Shown here one piece after another: positions 18,781 through 26,784 of a DNA stretch of 64,000 nt. The translations under genes and the position numbers were made by a program. Below the pieces are notes generated by a model. It did no database searches and was not told the origin of the DNA. It saw only the letters and a program-made list of their open reading frames with translations. The first letter of the stretch is position 1, and each line of letters opens with the position of its first letter. Origin of the DNA: Azotobacter paspali (GTDB taxonomy: Bacteria; Pseudomonadota; Gammaproteobacteria; Pseudomonadales; Pseudomonadaceae); assembly GCF_042434745.1 (NCBI RefSeq), contig NZ_JBHLSS010000098.1; one strand, 5' to 3'.

Positions 18781-18798
18781 ATGCAGACGCGTCTGCAT
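18781..18798. repeat. Perfect 18-bp palindrome
   Basis: ATGCAGACG is followed at once by its complement CGTCTGCAT. It lies 24 bp before the start of the 259-aa gene. A related CGACGCGTC stands just before it. It could be an operator or part of an attC stem. Confidence 0.6.
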
Positions 18799-18821
18799 AC
18801 TAAGTAGTTAGGGCTCATCAA

Positions 18822-19601
18822 ATGCCGCCGTTCTCCTACGCTAAAGCGCTGCTTCAACATTTAGGCATTGCCGTTGAAGATATTCACACGTCGGATGCAG
18901 AGCAAAAGCAGGAAGCTGACTTTCTAGTCAGCTTCGGCGGCGTGCGCGTACTCATCGAAGAGAAAACGAAAGAGGATGGTCCAACCTACTTGGCGGAGCG
19001 TGCAGAGGAACTTGAGTGTGGTGAAATACATGCGGTCACACTCCCGATCTCACGCGATGAGACCCTTTCTGGTCTGATCAGGAATGCATCTCGCCAACTA
19101 CGCTCATCATCGAATAAGCCTCATGGTTTTCGCCTGATGTGGTTCACTGCGGCTGGAGTACATGCCGAAGGGAAGTATGAGCAGTTCATTGCAACGCTAT
19201 ACGGCCGAGCCAACCTCTTAGAAATGAATGCAGCTCACTACCGGCCTTGCTACTACTTCCGGAATGCGGACTTCTTTCGCAGGGCGAAGGTAATCGACGG
19301 AGCCATCGTGGCTCACACAGATGGAAAATTTATTTTTGCGAAACTATGCCTAAACTCTCTATCACCTCGGTATGAAGCCCTTCGGCGTTCTGCTGTTCTT
19401 CAGCCATTTGGCAGCGCCGTCGAAGATCCAATAATCTTAGAAGCTGAGGGAACTGCATTCATCCTTGATTGCGCCTTGGATAGAAAGAATGAAGGCCCCT
19501 TGCTTGCCTATCTACAAGAGAAGTACGGAACGGCGCCACTTATGACTTTCGATCTTGGCTATACCAATGCAGCCATTCTATTGCCAAAAAATGAGCCCTA
19601 A
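18822..19601 (+). CDS. Cassette-borne hypothetical protein with nuclease-like motif
   Basis: 259 residues, ATG 18822. The N-terminal region EADFLVSFGGVRVLIEEKTK has the spacing of a PD-(D/E)XK nuclease core (acidic residue, strand, then E-E-K), but the rest matches no family I recognise. The gene is flanked by a perfect 14-bp inverted repeat: TAGTTAGGGCTCAT at 18805-18818 and ATGAGCCCTAACTA at 19591-19604, the latter containing the stop. Complementarity between a cassette's 5' edge and the R'' core at its 3' end is what integron cassettes show. A short leader, no promoter and foreign composition agree. Confidence 0.65.
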   Translation: MPPFSYAKALLQHLGIAVEDIHTSDAEQKQEADFLVSFGGVRVLIEEKTKEDGPTYLAERAEELECGEIHAVTLPISRDETLSGLIRNASRQLRSSSNKPHGFRLMWFTAAGVHAEGKYEQFIATLYGRANLLEMNAAHYRPCYYFRNADFFRRAKVIDGAIVAHTDGKFIFAKLCLNSLSPRYEALRRSAVLQPFGSAVEDPIILEAEGTAFILDCALDRKNEGPLLAYLQEKYGTAPLMTFDLGYTNAAILLPKNEP

Positions 19602-19694
19602 CTAGATATATGGACTCTCCCCACAAGTGGTTAGTAAAGCCTTTCCAACTGGCTTTGCCCGCTTCCAAGCGCCACTCAACTCAGGCACGTTGAG
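19595..19694 (+). repeat. Second integron attC-like site
   Basis: It begins GCCCTAAC over the stop of the 259-aa gene and ends CAACTCAGGCACGTTGAGT, where GTTGAGT fits the GTTRRRY core. CACTCAAC and GTTGAGTG form a perfect 8-bp stem around TCAGGCAC at the right end. The length of about 100 bp is within the attC range. Confidence 0.6.
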
Positions 19695-19715
19695 TGTCTG
19701 CTTTCTAAAAGTATC
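19693..19715 (+). repeat. 23-bp direct repeat, right copy
   Basis: Identical to 18358-18380. Beyond it the sequence diverges, then contains a 16-bp tandem duplication (CGAATCCGTTCCAGAA-like) at about 19787-19818, before GC-rich chromosome DNA resumes near 19860. Confidence 0.8.
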
Positions 19716-19885
19716 GTTGTCCACTCTTGGCCGATTTCTGCCCGATAAAACACGCAGTTCCGGGCCGCTTCCGGCCACAAGCAACGAATCCGTTCCAGAA
19801 CGAATCCGTTCCAGTAGCCAAGTTTCAAGACAATTCTTTTTTCGTTGCCGAGATTGCTTTTAGCCGGGTTGGGCCCGCCCAGCAG

Positions 19886-20545
19886 TCATGCCGGGCCGCG
19901 GCCCCTGTCGGGCGGTCCCAGCACCGTCCGACCCGACGGGCGCAGGCGCATGCGTTGCAGGTAGTCGCGCAGGTTCTGCCGCTGCTCCAGCCAGGCCGCT
20001 GCGTCGGGCAATTGCTGCAGATAGTCCAGCATCGGGGTGAGCAGGGCGTCGGCCATGCTGTAGCGGGTGCCGCAGAAGAATGCGCGGTCGCCGAGTTGCC
20101 GGGCGAGCAGGTCTAGGGTCTGGATGGCCGCCGGCGCGGCGGCGGCCAGCGCTTCGGGATCGACGGGACGGGCCGGAGGGATCGGCGAGGCGATCAGCAG
20201 CAGGTAGCGGCGGATCAGCCGGTCGTCGACGTACAGGGCGAGCGCGGCGGACCACTGGTCCACTTCGGTGCGTTGCGCCAGGTCGCGCGGCTGCAGCGAG
20301 GATTGCGGAAAGGCCGCGTCGAGGTAGCGGCAGATGCTGGTGGTTTCGAAGACCCGCCGTTCGCCATGCAACAGCACGGGCACCTTGCCGAAGGGGTGCA
20401 GGGCCAGGTGTTCGGCACTGTGCCGGGCGATGGAGCTGCCATCCACCTGCAGGCCATGGGTGTATTCCAGCGTCTTTTCCTCGCAGTACAGCCGGACGCT
20501 GCGGGCGAAGGTGCTGAAGTCTGGGCCGAGTATGTGCGGTTTCAT
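19886..20545 (-). CDS. Glutathione S-transferase family protein
   Basis: 219 residues from ATG 20545 (MKPHILGPDFSTFARSVR). The N-terminal thioredoxin-like domain has the conserved cis-proline segment GKVPVLLHGERRVFETTSIC and ends CRYLDAAFP. The C-terminal helical domain contains the N-capping region GTRYSMADALLTPMLDYL. It probably conjugates glutathione to an electrophile in the cytoplasm; the substrate is unknown. A TetR regulator is transcribed divergently with a palindromic operator between them, so induction by a small toxic compound is likely. An upstream in-frame extension to 20650 would overlap the operator and is rejected. Confidence 0.88.
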   Translation of the reverse strand: MKPHILGPDFSTFARSVRLYCEEKTLEYTHGLQVDGSSIARHSAEHLALHPFGKVPVLLHGERRVFETTSICRYLDAAFPQSSLQPRDLAQRTEVDQWSAALALYVDDRLIRRYLLLIASPIPPARPVDPEALAAAAPAAIQTLDLLARQLGDRAFFCGTRYSMADALLTPMLDYLQQLPDAAAWLEQRQNLRDYLQRMRLRPSGRTVLGPPDRGRGPA

Positions 20546-20590
20546 GGGGTGTTCCCGGATGGTGAGGAACTCGCATGGTGACGGCCACGA

Positions 20591-20612
20591 CCTTATGTTC
20601 AAGAACATAAGG
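20591..20612. promoter_or_regulatory. Palindromic TetR-type operator
   Basis: CCTTATGTTC and its exact complement GAACATAAGG flank AA, giving a perfect 22-bp palindrome between the divergent gst (ATG 20545) and tetR (ATG 20663). Its position and symmetry fit a TetR-family operator controlling both genes. Confidence 0.75.
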
Positions 20613-20662
20613 CGCGTTTTTGGCAGACTGCCCGCCAGTGTTCCTTGCAAGGAGAAAAGCCC

Positions 20663-21223
20663 ATGTCCTGGCCCGCCACGCAGCGCGCAGCGACCCGCCA
20701 GCGGATTCTGGAGAGCGCGGCGCGCCTATTTGCCCTGGAGGGTTTCGAGCAGGTCAGCATCGAGGCGATCACGCGGGAGGCCGGTTTGACGCGCGGCGCC
20801 TTCTATCATCACTTTTCCTCCAAGACCGAACTGTATGGCGAGGCGATCCAGGTCGCGGCCCGCCAAGGCGGTCAACTGCTCGAGCAGGCGGGCGCCGGTG
20901 GCCTGCGGCGGCTGGTGGAGAGTTATCTGTGCATGGAGCACCGCGACGGCGGCCGGATGTGCTGTCCGCTGGCCTTCCTGGCGACCGATGCCGCTCGGCA
21001 GGATGCGGTGATCCGTGGCAGCTATACCCGGACGTTCGAAGCGTTCGTGGCCCGCCTGGAAACCGGGATGCCGGCGACGGCGACCGGCACGCGGCTGCGC
21101 GCCTTGCAGGTCGCGGTGGGCATGATCGGCGGATTGGCTTTGGCCCGCGCGGTCGACGACGCCGAGCTGGCCGAGGAAATCCTGGCGGCTTGCCAGACCG
21201 GCTGTCTGTCCCTGCTGGAGTAA
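20663..21223 (+). CDS. TetR-family transcriptional regulator
   Basis: 186 residues, ATG 20663 preceded by AAGGAG. The N-terminal TetR helix-turn-helix is textbook: TRQRILESAARLFALEGFEQ, VSIEAITREAGLTRGAFYHH and FSSKTELYGEAI. The C-terminal ligand domain is of the AcrR/NemR-like C-terminal type with CCPLAFLATD. The divergent glutathione transferase and the intervening palindrome indicate that it represses both. Confidence 0.9.
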   Translation: MSWPATQRAATRQRILESAARLFALEGFEQVSIEAITREAGLTRGAFYHHFSSKTELYGEAIQVAARQGGQLLEQAGAGGLRRLVESYLCMEHRDGGRMCCPLAFLATDAARQDAVIRGSYTRTFEAFVARLETGMPATATGTRLRALQVAVGMIGGLALARAVDDAELAEEILAACQTGCLSLLE

Positions 21224-21260
21224 GTCGGGTCGCCTGGATTAAAGCGGCTCCGGCGCGAAA

Positions 21261-21283
21261 ACCGGGCTTTCGCCATGCCCGGT
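21261..21283. terminator. Possible hairpin after tetR
   Basis: ACCGGGC and GCCCGGT form a perfect 7-bp stem with a 9-base loop 37 bp after the tetR stop. There is no T run, so termination is only a possibility. Confidence 0.3.
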
Positions 21284-21431
21284 GCGTGCTCCCGAAAGAA
21301 CGGGATTGCCGGACATCGGCCCGGATCACCGGGGCTTGCGCTGGCGAACAGGTTCCGCCACGTTCGCCGGATGGATCATGCACGGCATGAACCGAACGCC
21401 CTGTGCCGGGTGAGGCACCGATATTCGAGAA

Positions 21432-21989
21432 TTATATGGAACGGTTGATGCGTGGCAGGATGAGCATGCTGGGCGTACGCGCGAAGGGCTCTTCTTTTTC
21501 CCGGATTTTATTCTGGGCAGTCTCGTTCCACTTCCACGGAGGCGAACGCTCGGACTCCGGCAAGGCCCATAATCCTTGCTTGGCCTTGCGTGCCCGGTTC
21601 TCGAGATTCAAGAGCCCTTCGTCGAGGTTGTACAGGCGACTGGTCCAAGCCGCGCCGGAGCTGACCATCCTGGCATTTACATCGATGTTCTCGACATAGA
21701 CGCGTCCTACCAGGCGGTCATATTGGTCGGTTGCCTGCACCTGAATCACGACCCGCTTTCCCAGCACCAGATCGCTCAACGCCTTTCGGGAAACGGAGCC
21801 ATAGGGCTGTCGGGATGTCGGGGTTTCGATCTTGGCCAGTTTCACACCGACCAGTTTCCTGGTGTCCACTAGGCAGAAGAAGCTACTGCCATCGGTGACA
21901 TCGACCACTTTCTTGCAGGAGGTGTTGTCGGCGGAAGCGAAGGTGGTTACTACTGGTAGCAAAGAAACAGCGAACAACTTGAATCGCAT
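21432..21989 (-). CDS. Secreted staphylococcal-nuclease-like protein
   Basis: 185 residues with a signal peptide (MRFKLFAVSLLPVVTTFASA). The fold follows the thermonuclease pattern: VVDVTDGSSFFCLVDTRKL, PYGSVSRKALSDLVLGKRVV, DQYDRLVGRVYVENIDVNAR, MVSSGAAW, ENRARKAKQGLWALPE and PPWKWN. The canonical metal-site residues are altered: the usual D-G-D is TDGSS, and the R-L-x-G-I-D-A-P-E loop reads KLAKIETPT, so one Asp is Glu and the catalytic Glu is Thr. The DRxxGR arginine is kept. It may be a weak nuclease or a non-catalytic binder. The base composition is lower in GC than its neighbours. Confidence 0.8.
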   Translation of the reverse strand: MRFKLFAVSLLPVVTTFASADNTSCKKVVDVTDGSSFFCLVDTRKLVGVKLAKIETPTSRQPYGSVSRKALSDLVLGKRVVIQVQATDQYDRLVGRVYVENIDVNARMVSSGAAWTSRLYNLDEGLLNLENRARKAKQGLWALPESERSPPWKWNETAQNKIREKEEPFARTPSMLILPRINRSI

Positions 21990-22475
21990 AGAACTTCCTG
22001 GTTCTGATATCAGAGTGTTATTACCTTATTGAAGAATGAAAATAAATCAAGTTGTTCGCTCGTCTAAAAGCAGTAGGCAGCCAATCTCTGGCGAAGCGAA
22101 ATTTTCACACCAATTACCGCATTTCTTAACTATAAGGCATCTTCCGGCACTGTGATATCCGGGCAACGGGGGACTTGCCCCTGTCGAACGGATATCGGTA
22201 TTTACTTGGGCTGATGTGGCTGCTAATCGCCGATATGGGTGCGGAATGAGTGATATTTCAGGACACCGCAAGAATGCAATTGGCTGTGGTGCCCGAAAGA
22301 ACCGGCCGGGTATTTCGAGGGTCGGGCTCGGATCGGAAGGTCATGCTTTCGGCCGCAGGCCTTCTGATATCCGGGATATCTTGCGCTCGTGCCGTCTGCT
22401 CGGCGTCAAATGTCGGCGTATGGCCCATTCGCTTTTCGAGCTCGAGCAGGGGGCTTTCCCGACTCTCGAGCGCCA
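21990..22475. other. Gene-free stretch between nuclease homologue and LacI gene
   Basis: About 490 bp, AT-rich on the left. It should contain the promoter of the minus-strand nuclease gene. Short palindromes occur (GATATCCGGGATATC near 22366; GGGCAA/TTGCCC near 22161-22180), but no gene is supported. Confidence 0.45.
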
Positions 22476-23474
22476 TCACCAGGACTGGCGACTCACCACG
22501 GGACAGGGCACCCAGTGGGTGAAAGGCTCGTTCCGCTCTTCGATCAGGTGCTGCGCGGCGCGGCGACCCATCTCGTAGTAGGGGAGTTGCACAGTGCTCA
22601 ACGGCGGATAGAACAGTTCGGCGACGCCCACCATGTTGTCGTAGCCGAGCACCGCCACGTCGGCCGGGATGCGCAGGCCGCGGCTGAGCAGGTACTGGTA
22701 GGCGACCAGGGCGATGCGGTCGTTGCCGCAGACCAGCAGGTCGAAGGCCGGCCTGCCGTTCGTCTCGTCCAGCCGGCGTTCCAGCTCGGCGACGGTTTCC
22801 CCGTAGGCGTCGTCGGTGGATATGTCGTACTGGCGGACGCTGTCCGCGGGAATGCCGGCCTCGGCGAGGGCGCGTGACAGGCCTTGCTGGCGCAGCTTCC
22901 AGGCTAGGCTGTGGCGCGGCAAGTTGATGCACAGCGGGCGGCGATAGCCGCGCCCGAGCGCCTGGCGCACGGCCCAGTACTGACCGTAGGCGTCGTCGGG
23001 GACGTAGCAGGCGACGCCGGGGCTGGTGCTCATGCAGTTGCTTAAAACCAGCGGCTTGTCGAGCAGCGCCAAAGGAATTTCCAGTTCGCGCAACTGCATG
23101 GTGCTGAACACGATGCCGTCCGGCCGGTGCGACAACATCAGGTCTATGGCCTGCTGGCTCGGCGGGATCTCGAACAGGTTGAGGATGAAGACGTTCCAGC
23201 CGTGCTCCCGAGCAGTGCGCTCCACCGAGAGCAGCATCTCGACGGCGAAGGGGGTAGTCGCCGTGTCGAGCGCGAAGACGCCGATGGTCTTGCCGCTGGA
23301 ATGGCCGCCGCGGATCTTGCGGGCGGAAAGACTGGGCACGTAGTTCAGAGCTTCGATGGCCTGGCGGACCTTAGCCAGGGTTTCCGGGTTCAACTTCTCC
23401 GGGGTGTTGATCGCCCTGGATACGGTCATCGGAGAAACTCCCGCCAACCGTGCGACATCTTTGACCGAAACCAT
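22476..23474 (-). CDS. LacI-family repressor of sucrose utilisation
   Basis: 332 residues from ATG 23474. The LacI helix-turn-helix and hinge are clear: MVSVKDVARLAGVSPMTVSR, AINTPEKLNPETLAKVRQAI and EALNYVPSLSARKI. The effector domain contains TIGVFALDTATTPF and the C-terminal VLGYDNMVGVAELFYPPLST. It is the third gene of a minus-strand cluster behind a sucrose symporter and a GH32 hydrolase, so it is the probable local repressor responding to sucrose or fructose. A likely operator lies at 26556-26569 between the divergent transport genes. Confidence 0.88.
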   Translation of the reverse strand: MVSVKDVARLAGVSPMTVSRAINTPEKLNPETLAKVRQAIEALNYVPSLSARKIRGGHSSGKTIGVFALDTATTPFAVEMLLSVERTAREHGWNVFILNLFEIPPSQQAIDLMLSHRPDGIVFSTMQLRELEIPLALLDKPLVLSNCMSTSPGVACYVPDDAYGQYWAVRQALGRGYRRPLCINLPRHSLAWKLRQQGLSRALAEAGIPADSVRQYDISTDDAYGETVAELERRLDETNGRPAFDLLVCGNDRIALVAYQYLLSRGLRIPADVAVLGYDNMVGVAELFYPPLSTVQLPYYEMGRRAAQHLIEERNEPFTHWVPCPVVSRQSW

Positions 23475-23684
23475 GTGCGGGTGCCATTGCCTGTTTCGCT
23501 GGCATGATGTCATGCCCGGCGAAAGCGTGACAACACGGCGCCGGGGCTGGCGGGATGCAACCGCTCGAAGGCGGTTCGGGCTCTTTTTCCGGCTCGTCGG
23601 TCGGCTCGGCGCGGGGACTCCGCTATTCCCTCCACTCATGACGGAAAGTCGCGGGAAGGGGGAGAGCGGGCTCCCGAGCGGTTC

Positions 23685-25163
23685 TCAGAGCTTCAGATCG
23701 GCCAGGCTCCAGACCGCGCCCTCGGCGAATACCCCGCGCCCGTTCACGGCGAAAGCACCCACGCCCAGGCTGTCGGGACGCGGATAGATGCGGCTGCTCA
23801 GGGTATAGGCGCCGTCGTCGACGAACACCTCGATGGACGAGCGATCCAGGAAGATGCGCAGGGCGATCCGCGTCTGCCCCGGCGCCACCGGTACGCTGCG
23901 CACGCCGCTCACACCGGCTCCCGAATGCTGCCGGTCGAGCACCAGGCGCCGGGCCATGGCGTCGAAATACAGCAGGGTGCGCTCCTGTCCGTCGTCGCTG
24001 CAGCGCAGGGCCAGCCCGAAGCGCTCGGCACTGCTGCCGACCAGGTCCAGTTCCAGTTCGAGTTCCAGCAGGGCGCCGCGCACCTCGAGCCGGCGGCTCT
24101 GCGCCTCGAGCGTGCCGATTGTCAGCGCCTGCCGGGACTGGCGCAGCGCCGTCAGCTCGCGTGCCGGGCGCATGCGCAGCCGGTCGCCGTCGCGGCTCAG
24201 CTCGCGCGGCAGGGTCAGCGCGCCGCACCAGTGGTGCGCCTGGCTCGGCATCGGGCTTTGCCACATGTCCATCCAGGCCCAGAGCAGACGGCGCCCGTCC
24301 GGTGCCAGCAGGGTCTGCGCCGCATAGAAGTCGTGGCCGTGGTCGATCTCATGCAGTTCGGTTTCCGCGACGAAGCGGGCGTTCTCGTCCAGCCGGCCAA
24401 GGAGGTAGCTGTTCTGGAAAAGGTTCCAGCGTTCGTAGCCCTCGGGCTTCAGGCCCTGCGGCGAGAACAGGAAAACGTCGCGTCCCTCCAGTTCGAAAAG
24501 GTCCGGGCATTCCCACATGTAGCCGTCGGCTTCCCGCCGACCCTCCAGGGCACGGCCGAGACAGTCCCACCGGCGCAGGTCGCGAGAGCGGTAGAGCAGC
24601 AGCAGCGGATCATCGCCCTGGCGTGCACCGAGCGCCATCCACCAGTGGTCGCCGCGTCGCCAGACCTTGGGATCGCGGAAATGCATGATGTCCGGGTGCG
24701 GCGGCGTGTCGATCACCGCCCCGTGCTTGATGAAGGTGATGCCGTCCGTGCTGCTGGCCAGGCACTGGACTTGCTTCATGCCCTGTTCGTCATTGCCCGG
24801 CTCGCCCAGCCAGCGGTGCCCCGTGTAGATCAGGTACAGGGTGTCGCCGTCCACTACGGCCGATCCGGAAAAGCAGCCGTCCGGGTCGAAGGCATCGCCG
24901 GGCGCCAGGGCGATGGGCAAATGTTCCCAGTGAACTAGGTCCGCGCTTCTGGCATGTCCCCAATACATCGGCCCCCACTGGGGCGAATACGGATGGTGCT
25001 GGTAGAAGACATGGTACTCGCCGCGGAAATACACCAGGCCGTTCGGGTCGTTCATCCAGCCAGCCGGCGGCGACAGGTGATAGCCGAGACGGTAGTCATC
25101 GCGGTGTGCGGGTAGGGTTCTCGCGCTGGCGCGCTGCGCTTCGTCCAGTAGATCGGCCTGCAT
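23685..25163 (-). CDS. cscA: GH32 sucrose hydrolase (beta-fructofuranosidase)
   Basis: About 492 residues. All three GH32 catalytic signatures are present: the nucleophile block GWMNDPNGLVYF, the transition-state block FRDPKVW and the acid/base block WECPDLFELEG. A beta-sandwich domain follows. It hydrolyses sucrose to glucose and fructose. There is no signal peptide, so it acts in the cytoplasm on sucrose imported by the adjacent symporter. The ATG at 25163 has GAGG 8 bp upstream and is preferred to the ATG at 25208, which lacks a ribosome site. It lies downstream of the symporter in the same orientation. Confidence 0.9.
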   Translation of the reverse strand: MQADLLDEAQRASARTLPAHRDDYRLGYHLSPPAGWMNDPNGLVYFRGEYHVFYQHHPYSPQWGPMYWGHARSADLVHWEHLPIALAPGDAFDPDGCFSGSAVVDGDTLYLIYTGHRWLGEPGNDEQGMKQVQCLASSTDGITFIKHGAVIDTPPHPDIMHFRDPKVWRRGDHWWMALGARQGDDPLLLLYRSRDLRRWDCLGRALEGRREADGYMWECPDLFELEGRDVFLFSPQGLKPEGYERWNLFQNSYLLGRLDENARFVAETELHEIDHGHDFYAAQTLLAPDGRRLLWAWMDMWQSPMPSQAHHWCGALTLPRELSRDGDRLRMRPARELTALRQSRQALTIGTLEAQSRRLEVRGALLELELELDLVGSSAERFGLALRCSDDGQERTLLYFDAMARRLVLDRQHSGAGVSGVRSVPVAPGQTRIALRIFLDRSSIEVFVDDGAYTLSSRIYPRPDSLGVGAFAVNGRGVFAEGAVWSLADLKL

Positions 25164-25246
25164 ATCGTGATCCTCGAAAGTTCGTGGAAAGGTCTCGAGC
25201 GACGTCATCCCCGCCGAGACGGAGGAGATGACGAGGATTGCTTCGT

Positions 25247-26530
25247 TCAGGGTTCGTAATGGTTAGCCGCCTGGGCGATGGCCGGCAACTCCAGGGCGCT
25301 GTTCGTCGCCTGGGAGGCTTTGCGCGACGGGTCGGTGCGCAGCAGCGACCAGGACAGCAGCAGGCAGAGGCCGACCAGGCCGGCCAGCAGCAGGTAGACG
25401 CTGGCGAAGCCGATCTTGTCGTAGCCGTAGCCCACCGCCGGCGACAGCAGCATGGCGGTCAGTTGCTGGGCGAACTGGAAACTGACCAGGTAGAGCGTGG
25501 CCGACAGCCGCGAATCGAAGTTGACGCAGATGTACTTGAACACCGCGACCAGCAGGATCGGCACCTCGATGGCATGCAGCATCTTGCAGGCGGCGATGGT
25601 CCAGGCATCGCTAGCCAGCCCCGAGCCGAGGATGCGCACGAACATGATGGTGCCGGCCAGCAGCAGGCCGTATTTGGCGCCGGTGCGGGCGACCACCCAG
25701 GGCGCGACCAGCATGAGCAGGGCCTCGACCAGTACCTGCGAGGAGTTCAGGTAGCCGTAGGCGCGGGTGCCTTCTTCCGGGGTGGGGAAGAAGGAAGCGA
25801 AGTACACCGGGAACTGCTGCTCGTAGATCATGTAGACCCCGGCGACCCCGGTCAGGAACAGGCTGAACGCCCAGAAGCGCGGCAGGCGCAGCAGTTGCAG
25901 GATGTCGGCGGTGCGTACCGGTACGGATTCGCTGGCCCGCGTCTCGTGGTTTTTGAAGGCGTCCATGTCCAGCTGGGAGAGAATCAGCAAGAACGCCAGG
26001 CCGGCGGCGCTGCTCATGTAGAAGGCGATGTCCGGGTCGATGTCGAACACCACGCCGGCCACGCCCGTCGCGGCCGCCCAGCCCAGCGAGCCCCACATCC
26101 GCGTGGTGCCGAACTCGAAGCCGGCGTGGCGCGACAGCCGCTCGGTATAGGACTCGATGACGCCTACGCCGGCGAGCATGGCGAAGGCCAGGAAGGCGGC
26201 GCCGACCAGGGCGCCGAGCACCACGTCGTGAGCCAGCAGGCCGGCGTAGACGTGGATCGCGAAGGGCGCGGCACAGGTGAGCAGCACGCCGATCCAGACC
26301 AGCAGCTTGCGGGACAGGCCCAGGCGATCCTGCAGGGCGCCGTAGAAGGGCTGGATGAGCAACGCGGCGATGGCGTTGGCGGCGAAGATGAAGCCGGTTT
26401 CCGTACCGTTCAGACCGATGACCCGGTGCAGCCATATGGAGAACAGCGAATAGCTCGACGACCAGGCGAAGAAGAAGAAAAACAGCAGGCCACTGATTAG
26501 CCAGTATTCGCGTTTTAACGGGAGATGCAT
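25247..26530 (-). CDS. cscB: Sucrose:H+ symporter, LacY/CscB family
   Basis: 427 residues with about twelve membrane spans. The N-terminus (MHLPLKREYWLISGLLFFFF, then FAWSSSYSLFSIWLHRVIGL) and the motif GALQDRLGLSRKLL are characteristic of the oligosaccharide:H+ symporter family (LacY, CscB, RafB). The GH32 hydrolase downstream and the ScrY porin opposite make sucrose the likely substrate. A good AGAGGG ribosome site precedes the ATG. It is the first gene of the cscB-cscA-lacI unit. Confidence 0.87.
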   Translation of the reverse strand: MHLPLKREYWLISGLLFFFFFAWSSSYSLFSIWLHRVIGLNGTETGFIFAANAIAALLIQPFYGALQDRLGLSRKLLVWIGVLLTCAAPFAIHVYAGLLAHDVVLGALVGAAFLAFAMLAGVGVIESYTERLSRHAGFEFGTTRMWGSLGWAAATGVAGVVFDIDPDIAFYMSSAAGLAFLLILSQLDMDAFKNHETRASESVPVRTADILQLLRLPRFWAFSLFLTGVAGVYMIYEQQFPVYFASFFPTPEEGTRAYGYLNSSQVLVEALLMLVAPWVVARTGAKYGLLLAGTIMFVRILGSGLASDAWTIAACKMLHAIEVPILLVAVFKYICVNFDSRLSATLYLVSFQFAQQLTAMLLSPAVGYGYDKIGFASVYLLLAGLVGLCLLLSWSLLRTDPSRKASQATNSALELPAIAQAANHYEP

Positions 26531-26555
26531 GGAATAACCCTCTTGTTTTTATTGG

Positions 26556-26569
26556 AGGTAACGTTAACA
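26556..26569. promoter_or_regulatory. Probable LacI-family operator
   Basis: GGTAACGTTAACAT contains the TAACGTTA palindrome with the central CG typical of LacI-family operators. It lies about 26 bp upstream of the cscB ATG and about 215 bp from scrY, in the intergenic region shared by the divergent genes. Confidence 0.6.
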
Positions 26570-26784
26570 TCGCGATCTATTACGCTACTCCCGCTGGCCC
26601 GCTGTCAAGCGCAATTGTTCGGCCGGGGCGCGTAAGCAGGCGTTGAGGACGTCGCGGGGGGCCGCTTTCCGTTGTCCGTCGCGCCCGTGGAAATCCGGCT
26701 TTCCGGGTCGCTCGTGGCGCGTGAGGGAGAGGTCGGTTCGAACGCTTCCTAAGTAGAATTATTACAAGAACAAGAGGTTTACAC

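Noticed and set aside
14188..19880. A complete Tn7 or Tn7-like transposon after glmS
   Set aside because: No TGTGGGCGG-type end, no TnsABCD genes and no 5-bp duplication were found; only the position fits.
21400..21460. A further copy of the 28.7-kb element end near the nuclease gene
   Set aside because: Only a few bases around GCATGAACCG resemble it; the terminal GGCAATCGCATGAA is absent.
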